From CAZSAL01 sp964604825 (GTDB taxonomy: Bacteria; Elusimicrobiota; Elusimicrobia; 2-01-FULL-59-12): DNA of 64,000 nt. This document shows, piece after piece, positions 16,952 through 25,715 of this stretch (positions are counted from its first letter, which is position 1; every line of letters begins with the position of its first letter). The stretch is taken from positions 37,961-101,960 of the forward strand of contig CAZSAL010000002.1 of the NCBI GenBank assembly GCA_964604825.1, given 5' to 3'. Below the pieces are notes generated by a model that did not search any database, was not told the DNA's origin, and was given only the letters and a program-made list of their open reading frames with translations. A program made the translations under genes and the position numbers.

Positions 16952-18795
16952 GCGGCGGCTCCTGTGCTCCGGTTCGGTGTTCTCCGTGGGGTTGCCCTGC
17001 CATTCGGGGGTATTCCGCGCCGGTCCATTTCTTTTGTGACAGCGCTTTTAATCTGTACGGGGAAATCAGACCAGGAGGTGTTCAGCATCCGCTGTAGTAT
17101 CTGTAACCGTTGCGGATCTTCCTCCTCCAAAGCGCGGACAAGATTCGAATCCATGAGCTGGGGGTCTTCAATCCAGCGCTGCCGCAGCAGATCCCGCGCT
17201 TTGGACTGCACTTCGGCGGAAGGAATTTGGTCCATCAGGAGAGTCAGGACTCTCCCGATGTCCCCTTTTTGGATAAGATCGCGCACCGAAGCCATAGACT
17301 CCACTATCGCCTGGAAATCTCTAATCACTTCATCGGGTTCCATGGTGCGATCGCTGTCCTCTGGGAGGATGTTTACTTCTCTCCGCAAATCTCCCAGCAG
17401 CGACAAAGTCAACTCCGGCCGGTCCAGAAATTCAAAACGGAGACGCTGCTCGCGATCGTCCGATGGCCCGAGGTGCAGGAAGGCCCGGTAAAGATCCCGC
17501 CCTATAACTGTTCGGAGAACTTCTTTCTGTTTTTCACGGGACAAGCCTTCAATAGTTTCCGGAAGCCTGGCCATTCTGTGGATGTAGATCGTTCCGCTCG
17601 CGTCAGTCTCGGCAATTGGAGTAAATGCGGAATCAATATAACCCCTGACGCCTAAAGGGGAAATGACTATGGCAAGGATGAACCCGATCGCGTGGCCCCA
17701 GCCTTTGCGGAAGAAAGGGTGTTTTGGCTTTTCGCTTTGCCAGCGCATTCTCAGGAGATGGATTTGTTCCATGAATGGGAAAAATTCCGCGGCCAGCAGA
17801 CTTGTGCCGGCCATGTTGACCAGGTCGGCCAGATTAAACGGGTTGAGCCCGATGGGATCACATCCTGCGCCGGTGGCAAGCGTTTCGAGAGCGTTGGCCA
17901 GGGCGGCCGTTGACATCAGAATGATTCCCAGAGGCCAGTGGATGCGGGCGGATGTTGTCCTAAGAATATGCCATACCGCCGACGCTACGACAACGCCGAC
18001 CACCAAAGAGGTTGCCGGGCCGTTGGAAACATCGTGGAGATATGCTTTTCCGAAAATGACCGCGAAGGCATTGCATAACAGGAACGCGGCGGGAAGAATC
18101 CACAACAGCATGCGAGTTTGCCGCGGTGTCGCCTGTGGAACAAAACGAAAACCCATTTGGGGATCTATGGTTTTTGTTTGTTCAGAAGCCTTTTTCTGTT
18201 TTTTGTTGAAAAACAAACCCAGGATAAATCCCATCAATCCCGTGGGGATCAACGCGGCTAAAGGGTTGACCATGTTTTGAGCATGAGCTATGGGATGGGA
18301 GGAAACGATTGTGGTGATGCCTGCGATAACCGGGAGCGTCAGCAGCGCATCAAAGCGCAGAGTCTGCAGGCCGCGCCAGGGCCATGGGCCGCGGCCGCAG
18401 GCCTGAAGGATGCGCACTATTATCAGGACGAAGATGCCGGTCAAAAGCCCGATCAGTGCGGCTGACACCGAGGGCTGCGATCTATGCAGGTTGTAGTTGA
18501 ACAGCCCTAACAACACCGGCGACGCTGACAGGATCGTATTGAGCTGGTCCGGTACTGCGTACCGCTGCGCCAGTCTGCGCAACTGACTGTCCACTCGGCT
18601 TTCAAAACCCATCCTGATCCGTATGAACGCGCCCACGGCCAGAGGGGCGAGAGCCTGCGTTTCAAAAGGCCCGTGAAGCGGTCTCCATACATCTGGCGAC
18701 CGCCCGCCCCGAGGTATGGTGGGCATTCCTGCGATAACAGGTTCGGCGATCAGGCTCGCGACCAGCACCAGGGCGATCAGCCGTCGTCCGTTCAT
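16948..18795 (-). CDS. 615-aa polytopic membrane protein sharing the N-terminal cassette
   Basis: The protein begins with a signal-like segment (RRLIALVLVASLIAEPVIAG) and the cassette IPRGGRSPDVWRPLHGPFET, whose DNA is nearly identical to that of the following 2006-aa gene. About seven hydrophobic helices follow (residues 95-385), with one loop KKQKKASEQTK. A soluble helical C-terminal domain of about 200 residues is rich in Arg, Asp and Leu. It is the middle gene of the operon: its ATG overlaps the previous stop by 4 bp and its stop overlaps the next ATG by 4 bp, so translation is probably coupled. I recognise no enzyme family. Confidence 0.8.
   Translation of the reverse strand: MNGRRLIALVLVASLIAEPVIAGMPTIPRGGRSPDVWRPLHGPFETQALAPLAVGAFIRIRMGFESRVDSQLRRLAQRYAVPDQLNTILSASPVLLGLFNYNLHRSQPSVSAALIGLLTGIFVLIIVRILQACGRGPWPWRGLQTLRFDALLTLPVIAGITTIVSSHPIAHAQNMVNPLAALIPTGLMGFILGLFFNKKQKKASEQTKTIDPQMGFRFVPQATPRQTRMLLWILPAAFLLCNAFAVIFGKAYLHDVSNGPATSLVVGVVVASAVWHILRTTSARIHWPLGIILMSTAALANALETLATGAGCDPIGLNPFNLADLVNMAGTSLLAAEFFPFMEQIHLLRMRWQSEKPKHPFFRKGWGHAIGFILAIVISPLGVRGYIDSAFTPIAETDASGTIYIHRMARLPETIEGLSREKQKEVLRTVIGRDLYRAFLHLGPSDDREQRLRFEFLDRPELTLSLLGDLRREVNILPEDSDRTMEPDEVIRDFQAIVESMASVRDLIQKGDIGRVLTLLMDQIPSAEVQSKARDLLRQRWIEDPQLMDSNLVRALEEEDPQRLQILQRMLNTSWSDFPVQIKSAVTKEMDRRGIPPNGRATPRRTPNRSTGAAA
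18679..18727. repeat. Copy 2 of duplicated N-terminal cassette DNA (615-aa gene)
   Basis: This is the partner of the repeat at 16793. The downstream phrase FETQALA/FESQALSFAGISVR is also found, in more diverged DNA, in the 1125-aa gene (FETQALAFAGISVR), so all three giant genes carry the same module. Confidence 0.7.
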
Positions 18796-21700
18796 GCGGC
18801 GGCTCCTAATCGCTGGGAATCCGCCGGAAGCTCCAATTGGATTTTTAAATACATGCGGGGGCTGCGATGGTTCTTAACCATTTTCACAATGCGACTCAAT
18901 AGCTTGTTGAACTGAATTTCCGGTATTCCTGCTTCGATAAACCTGGTCGTGACATCCAGAAGGCTTATGTAACCGAACTTGTTTTGGAAACTCTCGGTCA
19001 GCACGTCTCTGGCCGCTCGCTGGTAGAGGCCCTCCACGAATGGCAGTATTATTTCCACATTGCCGCTATCGAATAGCCACTCGTCAACTTGGTGTTGTTC
19101 AATCAGGTGGTCGTTCATTTTTCTGGACAAATATTCACCCTCCCGCTCGAGTATCACTCCGGTATGCGGCAGCCTTCTGGCAATTCCCTGGACGAGGAAG
19201 GGGAAATTAACCTGGGATGTGGGCTGTCCCTTAATGATCCTGATGAGATGCCGATATCCGTTGGCCGGGGTCGAGTGATAGCCGTAATCGAAGGTCTGCA
19301 GGTATCCTTCATGTTCCGGATTCAGAAGTTCGACGGCTAGCAGCAGATGTCTGAAAGCGCCCATGTTCAACGGGATCTCCAGGTCTCTGCGGGTCCGGGC
19401 AAGGTTCTCAAGCCACGCGCGGTGTTCGGCAAACGGTGACGCGAAAAGATCCAGCGGAAAATAATGGCTTTCCCATGGCACCTTTTGCAGTAATTCAGGT
19501 GTCATCCAGCCGAGCCCTTTCAGAGAAGAAGGCAGTTCTTCGATAAGGCCTTCATCCATGGCCAACACCGGATCTCGGGAGCTTGAACACGATCCCGGGG
19601 GTTGTAAAGCCAGACGTATCCCTGCTTCAAGGAGATGACCTTCAGTGGCTGCAATCTGCCGCACACCCGAAAGGTCGTCGAGCAATTCATACGAGCGTAC
19701 CAATAGCGCGGAGCGGGGCTTGAAAGGCAGAGCCTCTTCTGCCTTAAGCCGGACGAACTGCGTTACCAATTTGTGTGGTTGCAGGCGGCCTGACGAACGC
19801 GCATTGTTCAGCATGCGTTCTGAGTAGTCCCCCAGCACATAGCGCATGCGGGGGTAATATTCATGCCCGGGATGGTCCTTGTCCCGTTCAATGATGCGGT
19901 CAAGGAAATCAGATGCGGACCGGCCGTCCCCGACACCGAATTCGTAAACCGTTAAAGTCTCGGGAAGAGAAATACCGCGCCGCTCCAGATCCAATAGATG
20001 GTCATAGAATTCGTCGGCGGTGGCCTTTGACAGCAGATCATCTCCCGAAACCGGAGTTCGAAAGCCGGTCTCCTTTCGCAGTGCTTTGCGACCGAGCATC
20101 GCGTAAAAAAGCGTATTCAAAAGGCCAATCGCCGCACCGACCGGTGAATATCGCGTCAGGCATCGCAGCGGGATCGAATCGTCATCGGAAAGAGGTTTGT
20201 GCAACTGTGCTTCTTCTTCCTCTTGGCGTTTTTCGGCATCTTCTTTGAGCCTGCGTTTTTCCTCGGTTTCCTGTCGCCATTTTTCAAGCTCTCCGGGGAA
20301 AAGCCGGTCTGCCAGGTAGCCTGTCAGAACTCCTCCGTTGGGGAAACCAATCTCGGATTGAAGTGAACCAGCAGGTAGGCCTTTGACGACGCGGTTGAAG
20401 AAATCAATCATTGAAGGCTGAAGAGCAGGTTCCAGCCCCAGAGGCCCCGGATTTTGCAGTTCCGTGCGAATCCGGTCCACGTTACCGGCGACGGTGCGGA
20501 ACGTCTCACCAAAGTCTTTTAACGCTGAGAGATGCTCTTCGTCTGACGTAAGGTCGGCAGCCCAGATTTGCAGTTGTTTCGCCAGGTTTGAAGAAATATT
20601 CAGCGAAGGAGCCTTTGACTTTCCTCCGCCCTTCTTCGCCATGCCGTAGACCGGTTTGAAGCCTTCGTATATCTCGTCGAGGATTGCCTGAGGAACATTC
20701 CATGCGAGATGCACGGCTATGGCGCAAAGGAGCGCCTTGCCAATCACCAACGCCGTAAGCGTTATAAATGATCCATGTGGATTGGCCAGAGCCGCCGCAG
20801 AATAATGCAATAAGCCTGTAGCCCATGCGGTCTGCTCTGCCATAGAAAGGACTGTGCGCAGTATTTTCTCCCAGCGCGTCTGCCCAGGGCCGTGATCTTC
20901 GACAAATTTTCTGGTCATTTTGCCCGGTTGCCCCAGTACCCGGGGATGCGTGAGGGGATAAATCAGCCGGTACCACACCGGCTCGCAAATCCCGGCAAGA
21001 AATGCCCGCAGCGACACCGGCAGCTTCGCGAATCTGTCCCAGAAAAGAGTCATGCCTTTGACGGATTCAGGCGCTGTGTGTGGTTTCCGGTTAATCAACA
21101 GGTAACGACTATTGACTCGGTCTCCCGGTTGGGCCAGTTCTACGATTTCAAAGCCGGTCTCTTTAAATGCCGTAACAAATCGTGGGTTGGCGGTGATCGT
21201 ATCCGCCAGAAAGATACCGTTATTCACCAGAACTCTTCGTAGTTCCTCAGCCGCCGCTTTGTATGAGTCTTTAAAATAATCGGAGTGAAAAAGATTAATG
21301 CTGACAGCTGTTTCAAACGTATCGTTTCCGAACATGTTCATGTCCTGGACAACCCCTTTGATATAGCCGCTGCTTATATCGTCTTCCACATCGCGGTCGA
21401 GTCCTATGATCGGTATGCCGCATAACCGGAGTATAAAAACCAGGTTGCTGCTGGACAGGAATTCTTCGCCGGTTCCCCAGCGGCTGAAATCCATCTCTGT
21501 TTCCAATCCGATATCAAGCAATCGACTTCCGAGAATCCTTTCGGAAGTAACGTCCAGTTCCCTGGCGCGGTGATTAGCATCGACATAATTAAGCAGCTCA
21601 TAAAACGCGAATGCGTGGCGAGAAGGACACCTTTGCAGCCATCTCATGATTGAGACCAGATCGGGAGTGGTTTTCTGCACGGCAGGTTCTGCTATGCCGC

Positions 21701-22169
21701 AGTTCCGTTCGCTGGCAGCAGTCCTGAGAATGAAAGGCAGCAGAATGGATCCTCCGAGCGCCGCCAGCCATGTGCGGCCGGACGCCAGCCCGAAGATCAG
21801 TGCGGCGGCTCCGAAAACCGGCGTCAGGCTATCGGCTGGATCATCCGAGTTCCGCAGGAGCGAGGCAGACGCGATGTTCCGGACTTCTCCGGCGATGTTG
21901 TGATGATGGGGAAGCCGAACGGAAATCCCGGCGAAGGCAAGAGCCTGCGTTTCGAAAGCAGGAAGCGGGGAACCAGAGAGCCAGGGAACCGGCGAAGCGG
22001 CGTGAAGTTTCTCCGACGCGCTGATGCTCCGGATCGCCGGTTCGGCAGCTGCCGTCTGCGCTACCAGGCATCCCGCCAGCAGCAGGGAAACAAGCCGTCG
22101 CAGAAGAGGGAAACAAAAACTGTCTTTGTTCAAGCGTTCCATAATAATCGCGCGCGCGTTCGGCAACAT
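18792..22169 (-). CDS. Giant 1125-aa protein with two methyltransferase-like domains
   Basis: Signal-like N-terminus (LRRLVSLLLAGCLVAQTAAA, about 23-42), then the cassette FETQALAFAGISVR. Residues about 160-330 resemble a class I SAM-dependent methyltransferase (GIPIIGLDRDVED, EELRRVLVNNGIFLADT). A membrane region lies at about 370-470, and a charged coiled coil (EKWRQETEEKRRLKEDAEK) at about 605-640. A second methyltransferase-like domain follows (VYEFGVGDGRSASDFLDR, RYVLGDYSERML), similar to MidA/NDUFAF7-type enzymes. It is the first gene of the reverse-strand operon and is divergent from the PorV gene. An alternative ATG at 22142 gives a better signal peptide; no clear ribosome binding site decides between them. 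Substrates are unknown. Confidence 0.78.
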   Translation of the reverse strand: MLPNARAIIMERLNKDSFCFPLLRRLVSLLLAGCLVAQTAAAEPAIRSISASEKLHAASPVPWLSGSPLPAFETQALAFAGISVRLPHHHNIAGEVRNIASASLLRNSDDPADSLTPVFGAAALIFGLASGRTWLAALGGSILLPFILRTAASERNCGIAEPAVQKTTPDLVSIMRWLQRCPSRHAFAFYELLNYVDANHRARELDVTSERILGSRLLDIGLETEMDFSRWGTGEEFLSSSNLVFILRLCGIPIIGLDRDVEDDISSGYIKGVVQDMNMFGNDTFETAVSINLFHSDYFKDSYKAAAEELRRVLVNNGIFLADTITANPRFVTAFKETGFEIVELAQPGDRVNSRYLLINRKPHTAPESVKGMTLFWDRFAKLPVSLRAFLAGICEPVWYRLIYPLTHPRVLGQPGKMTRKFVEDHGPGQTRWEKILRTVLSMAEQTAWATGLLHYSAAALANPHGSFITLTALVIGKALLCAIAVHLAWNVPQAILDEIYEGFKPVYGMAKKGGGKSKAPSLNISSNLAKQLQIWAADLTSDEEHLSALKDFGETFRTVAGNVDRIRTELQNPGPLGLEPALQPSMIDFFNRVVKGLPAGSLQSEIGFPNGGVLTGYLADRLFPGELEKWRQETEEKRRLKEDAEKRQEEEEAQLHKPLSDDDSIPLRCLTRYSPVGAAIGLLNTLFYAMLGRKALRKETGFRTPVSGDDLLSKATADEFYDHLLDLERRGISLPETLTVYEFGVGDGRSASDFLDRIIERDKDHPGHEYYPRMRYVLGDYSERMLNNARSSGRLQPHKLVTQFVRLKAEEALPFKPRSALLVRSYELLDDLSGVRQIAATEGHLLEAGIRLALQPPGSCSSSRDPVLAMDEGLIEELPSSLKGLGWMTPELLQKVPWESHYFPLDLFASPFAEHRAWLENLARTRRDLEIPLNMGAFRHLLLAVELLNPEHEGYLQTFDYGYHSTPANGYRHLIRIIKGQPTSQVNFPFLVQGIARRLPHTGVILEREGEYLSRKMNDHLIEQHQVDEWLFDSGNVEIILPFVEGLYQRAARDVLTESFQNKFGYISLLDVTTRFIEAGIPEIQFNKLLSRIVKMVKNHRSPRMYLKIQLELPADSQRLGAAA

Positions 22170-22397
22170 GGAGAAAGTCTACCGGGTATCGTCGGAATAT
22201 TAAATATGACCAAAGGCTAAAAATCAGGGACCAACCCACCCACCCTTTTTTGGGTCTTTAGACTCATTTTCTAATCTGGGTCTTTTGAAAACACCTGGAC
22301 CGCACTATAACGTTTTTGAAAGCCCCGTCCTCCGTCTGGTTTTTCAATGGAGGTATCGAATAAAAAGGCTTCTGCCGACTCTAACGGTTAGCGCGAT
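22170..22397. promoter_or_regulatory. Divergent upstream region between the giant-gene operon and the PorV operon
   Basis: These 228 bp hold the control signals of two divergent operons. On the forward strand TTGAAA (22285-22290) and TATAAC (22306-22311) are separated by 15 bp, a short but possible sigma-70 site. There are two GGGTCTTT words (about 22254-22285) and a CACCC-TTTTTT-GGGT hairpin near 22240. I see no recognisable riboswitch. A sigma factor encoded at the end of the forward operon could act here, but no sequence proves it. Confidence 0.4.
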
Positions 22398-23522
22398 ATG
22401 AAGGTTTGTCTCTTTTTCAGTCTTTGTCTGTTCATTGTTCCCGAGCTTCAGGCTGCTGATGCCGGTACGACTTCTGCGGATTTCCTTAAGGTTGGTATTG
22501 GCCCGCGCGCCGCGGCAATGGGGGACGCCCAGGTTGGTTTGGCCGACGATATTTATTCAGCTTACTGGAATCCTGCGGGGCTCGCACATTTGAAAGTTTC
22601 CGAAGCCGGTTTTACTAATACGCAGTATGTTCAGGACATCACTGAGCAGTTCGCAGGTTACGCGGTCCCCACGGCTTATGGCACTTTTGCCGGGCAGTTC
22701 ACCTATCTCAACGTCGAAAAATTCCAGGGGTACGATGCCTCCGGGCAGTCTATAGGGGAAATCGGAGCAAACGACTCCGCAATGGGGATCAGCTACGCCA
22801 AAACCATTTTCGGGAACCGCCGCTACGGTTCGGAGTTGAGCGTGGGAGCTACCGGCAAATGGATACAGGAACGCCTGGATACCGTAAGCGCCGGAACTTT
22901 TGCCGGGGATCTGGGCCTCGCATTTTCCCCCGGCCGCAGCTGGGGGGAATGGTCGGAAGGATGGAGGACTGGCCTTGCGCTGCGCAATACGGGCAAGGCG
23001 CTGACGTTCGATGAAGAATCCTTCGCTTTGCCGCGAACCATTACCGCGGGAGTGTCCTGGTCCGGCCAGATTTACGGTGAAATCCTGACCTGGGACCTGG
23101 ATCTGCGTAAGCCAAACGACGGTCCGGTTTCCACAGGAACAGGCCTGGAGATCTGGGCCTTTAATATTCTTGCTTTGCGCGGCGGCTACACCAGTGAAGG
23201 CGATTTAGGAAGCGGGTTGCGTATCGGCGCCGGAGTCCGCTTCAGAATAGTCGAATTTGATTATGCCTTCTCCACCATGGGCGATTTCGGCGCGGTAAAC
23301 CGGATCGGTCTGACGATGCGTTTTGCTTCGGAAGCAGAAGATCCCCAAATCATAGCGCAGCGCTATTTTGATAAAGGGATGAAGGCATATAAGCGTCAAC
23401 GGTACCCGGAAGCGCTGGTCGAATTCAATAAAGCGCTGGAGATCGATCCCTCTCATCCACAGGCGCTTGGCATGATGAAGAAAACCTATGAACAAATTAA
23501 AGTTATGGTTCCTGCTGAGTAG
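22398..23522 (+). CDS. PorV/PorQ-family outer-membrane protein with C-terminal TPR
   Basis: This 374-residue protein has a signal peptide (1-19, ending LQAADA) and the family signature FLKVGIGPRAAAMGDAQVGL then DDIYSAYWNPAGLA. Amphipathic strands suggest a beta barrel of the FadL/PorV type. The last 65 residues form a TPR-like helical pair (AYKRQRYPEALVEFNKALEI). In Bacteroidota, PorV shuttles type IX secretion cargo at the outer membrane. Homologues are also widespread in phyla without a proven T9SS, so the role here is inferred. It is the first gene of a six-gene operon; its 3' end overlaps the next gene by 35 bp. Confidence 0.85.
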   Translation: MKVCLFFSLCLFIVPELQAADAGTTSADFLKVGIGPRAAAMGDAQVGLADDIYSAYWNPAGLAHLKVSEAGFTNTQYVQDITEQFAGYAVPTAYGTFAGQFTYLNVEKFQGYDASGQSIGEIGANDSAMGISYAKTIFGNRRYGSELSVGATGKWIQERLDTVSAGTFAGDLGLAFSPGRSWGEWSEGWRTGLALRNTGKALTFDEESFALPRTITAGVSWSGQIYGEILTWDLDLRKPNDGPVSTGTGLEIWAFNILALRGGYTSEGDLGSGLRIGAGVRFRIVEFDYAFSTMGDFGAVNRIGLTMRFASEAEDPQIIAQRYFDKGMKAYKRQRYPEALVEFNKALEIDPSHPQALGMMKKTYEQIKVMVPAE

Positions 23523-24936
23523 TTCTGCAGTCATATTACTGGGGCGCCCGGCGCGCAGCGCGCAGGGAGGGAATTATACGCTGACCAAAGACCTCTGGGG
23601 AGCGTCCGGGAGCGCGATGCTCAGCGGCGGCAACTATACCCTTAACGACTGTATTGGAGAGCAAAACTCTCAGGGCGGGACCAATCGGGACAATCAAGTT
23701 TTGCCTGGATACTGCGGCGGACATTTTGGGAATGGGAATATGCTGCACGTGGTCAATGTTGCGCTGGATTCGACTACGTTTACGATTAATGGCATGCCTT
23801 ACGGTATCCCCTTGCAATCCGCGGCGCACATTCAGCTTTCGGATCAGATCGAAATGGATACCCTGCAAAAAGGTGTTGCCGTAATCACGCTTCAGGATCA
23901 TCTCGGTCAGGTTTCGAATCAGCCATTCGCCGCGCAGTTAAGCGTAGATCCTTCCGACCCGTCGCAACACACATTGTTGGTAATACCAAACCAGCCCTGG
24001 CAGGGGAACACGCTTTATTCTGTTGCAGTATCGCCAGCATTGCAAAGCGTTGACGGTTTTCCAGCAGATCAGAATACGGATTTCCAATTCATGACGCTTC
24101 TCGATCCGCATCAGCAGAACATCATTTATGCGCCGCTCGGAGGCATTTCGGCATCGGGTTCCGGTACAAGCCGCAGCCCTGTTTACGGCAATACTCTGAG
24201 CATTAACATCCCAGCGGACGCTCTATCTGATTATTTTGCCGTATTGACCGACGCGGATCCTTTGCACAATCCAATCTCTGTGGATCCTCAGGCTGTTTCA
24301 GACGCAAATTCCAAAGCCCTGGTTTCAGGGAAAGGTTACTCAAGCCCGGTAGCCATGCAGGAAATTTCGTTTATGAATGTCGCCGGGCAGAAAACGGGAG
24401 CGCTGACCAGGGCAGCGCAAATATCGTTTTCTTTCGACAGTCAAAACGGACTTGTATCGGGAACAAGCGCTATACGCGCCGGGACGCTGCGGTTGTATAC
24501 GCTGGATCAGGATCATCATCTCTGGGTGGAAATGCCGGACAGCACGCCCAAGATCCAGACGGTCTCCGGTTCATTTACTCAGTCGGCAGTATTCGCGTTG
24601 ATAGGTGGTCCCGCCGGCGACGCGTCTGATGTTTATGTTTTCCCGAATCCCTGGCGGCCGCACGGGCCTAATCAGGGGAATAGCGCCGGTCAAACCGGGA
24701 CCGATCAGGGTGGGCTCACTTTTTCCAACCTTCCATCGGAATGCACCATCAGGATTTACACAATCAGCGGAGAAAAAGTGCGTGAACTGCATCATTCCGA
24801 TTTGAACGGCACACTGGGACAGGAAAAATGGGATGGTAACACCTCAGGCGGATCGCATGCCGCCAGCGGTGTATACCTGTGGCGCGTAGAATCGGATTCC
24901 GATTCTAAAAACGGCAAGTTGATGATTATCAGATGA
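23488..24936 (+). CDS. Exported protein with FlgD-like / T9SS-like C-terminal domain
   Basis: This 482-residue protein has a signal peptide (about 1-25, LLSSSAVILLGRPARS), a repeated GGNYTL motif (residues 28 and 47), Ig-like beta domains, and a C-terminal sandwich. The sandwich runs from VYVFPNPWRP through CTIRIYTISGEKVREL and ASGVYLWRVESDS to GKLMIIR. The tail is strikingly like that of the protein at 10468-10884. It overlaps the PorV gene by 35 bp and the start region of the next gene by 4 bp, so it is tightly co-expressed with a PorV-family protein. A surface-exposed cargo protein is the reasonable inference. Confidence 0.8.
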   Translation: MNKLKLWFLLSSSAVILLGRPARSAQGGNYTLTKDLWGASGSAMLSGGNYTLNDCIGEQNSQGGTNRDNQVLPGYCGGHFGNGNMLHVVNVALDSTTFTINGMPYGIPLQSAAHIQLSDQIEMDTLQKGVAVITLQDHLGQVSNQPFAAQLSVDPSDPSQHTLLVIPNQPWQGNTLYSVAVSPALQSVDGFPADQNTDFQFMTLLDPHQQNIIYAPLGGISASGSGTSRSPVYGNTLSINIPADALSDYFAVLTDADPLHNPISVDPQAVSDANSKALVSGKGYSSPVAMQEISFMNVAGQKTGALTRAAQISFSFDSQNGLVSGTSAIRAGTLRLYTLDQDHHLWVEMPDSTPKIQTVSGSFTQSAVFALIGGPAGDASDVYVFPNPWRPHGPNQGNSAGQTGTDQGGLTFSNLPSECTIRIYTISGEKVRELHHSDLNGTLGQEKWDGNTSGGSHAASGVYLWRVESDSDSKNGKLMIIR

Positions 24937-24947
24937 GAGGAGAAACC

Positions 24948-25715
24948 ATGAAAAAGGTTTTTTTTATTTTATTGTTTGGATTTCCGGGGTTATTGCAGGC
25001 TGGGTCAGTACCACAGCAAATCACTTACCAGGGTTCTCTGAAACAGCAGGGGGTACCGGTAAACGGAACACAGACCATGCTTTTCAACATCACCAATCAG
25101 GATGGGTCGGTTCAATACTGGTCCAGCGGCGATCAGACGGTTCAGGTCATGCAGGGGATTTTTTCCGTAGTGCTTACTCCCGCAGGTGTGGATTGGCAGA
25201 ACGTGGCGCCTTATATAGAAATTTCCATAAATGGCCAGCTGCTCCTGCCGCGCGATCCTCTGACTTCTACGGTATACGCGCAGATCAGCAATACGGTTGT
25301 TGACGGCGCCATTACCGCGGCAAAACTTGCGCCAGGCGCTGTTACTTCTACGGGGCTTGATGCAAACACGCAAAGTTATTTGGTCCCCCCGGGTTTGATT
25401 GCAATCTTTGCGGGGGATTGTCCATCAGGCTGGGTGCGCTTTAGCGCCTTAGACAATCTCTTCCCCATGGGGGGCTCAAGTTACGGAGCGACCGGCGGAT
25501 CGGCTACCCACAACCATTCCATCGCAGACAGTGGCATCATGACCACCAATCCCGGGCCGAATAACGATCAGTGGGTAAGCGCCCAGGCCGCAGACCGACA
25601 TGTAGCCAATTTTGATCACGCGCATACGATTCCCAGCCACAATCACGGAGGATGGACTGGAACGGCTTCAAGCCTGCCGCCATACATCCAGGTGGTCTAC
25701 TGTCAGAAAACATGA
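24948..25715 (+). CDS. Secreted protein with phage tail-collar-like C-terminus
   Basis: This 255-residue protein starts at ATG 24948 behind GAGGAGAAACC; an in-frame ATG at 24933 lacks a binding site. A signal peptide (MKKVFFILLFGFPGLLQAG) is followed by a beta domain common in bacterial surface proteins (PQQITYQGSLKQQGVPVNGT) that ends in DGAITAAKLAPGAVTS. The last 90 residues resemble phage tail collar/fibre tips: PPGLIAIFAGDCPSGWVRF, GGSATHNHSIADSG and HTIPSHNHGG, where paired histidines may bind metal. The final residues PPYIQVVYCQK are typical of that fold. It is third in the PorV operon and overlaps the next ATG. Confidence 0.75.
   Translation: MKKVFFILLFGFPGLLQAGSVPQQITYQGSLKQQGVPVNGTQTMLFNITNQDGSVQYWSSGDQTVQVMQGIFSVVLTPAGVDWQNVAPYIEISINGQLLLPRDPLTSTVYAQISNTVVDGAITAAKLAPGAVTSTGLDANTQSYLVPPGLIAIFAGDCPSGWVRFSALDNLFPMGGSSYGATGGSATHNHSIADSGIMTTNPGPNNDQWVSAQAADRHVANFDHAHTIPSHNHGGWTGTASSLPPYIQVVYCQKT

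Noticed and set aside
22170..22397. Possible c-di-GMP or other riboswitch in the leader of the PorV gene
   Set aside because: None of the conserved cores of known riboswitch classes could be matched; only short repeats and a promoter-like pair are visible.
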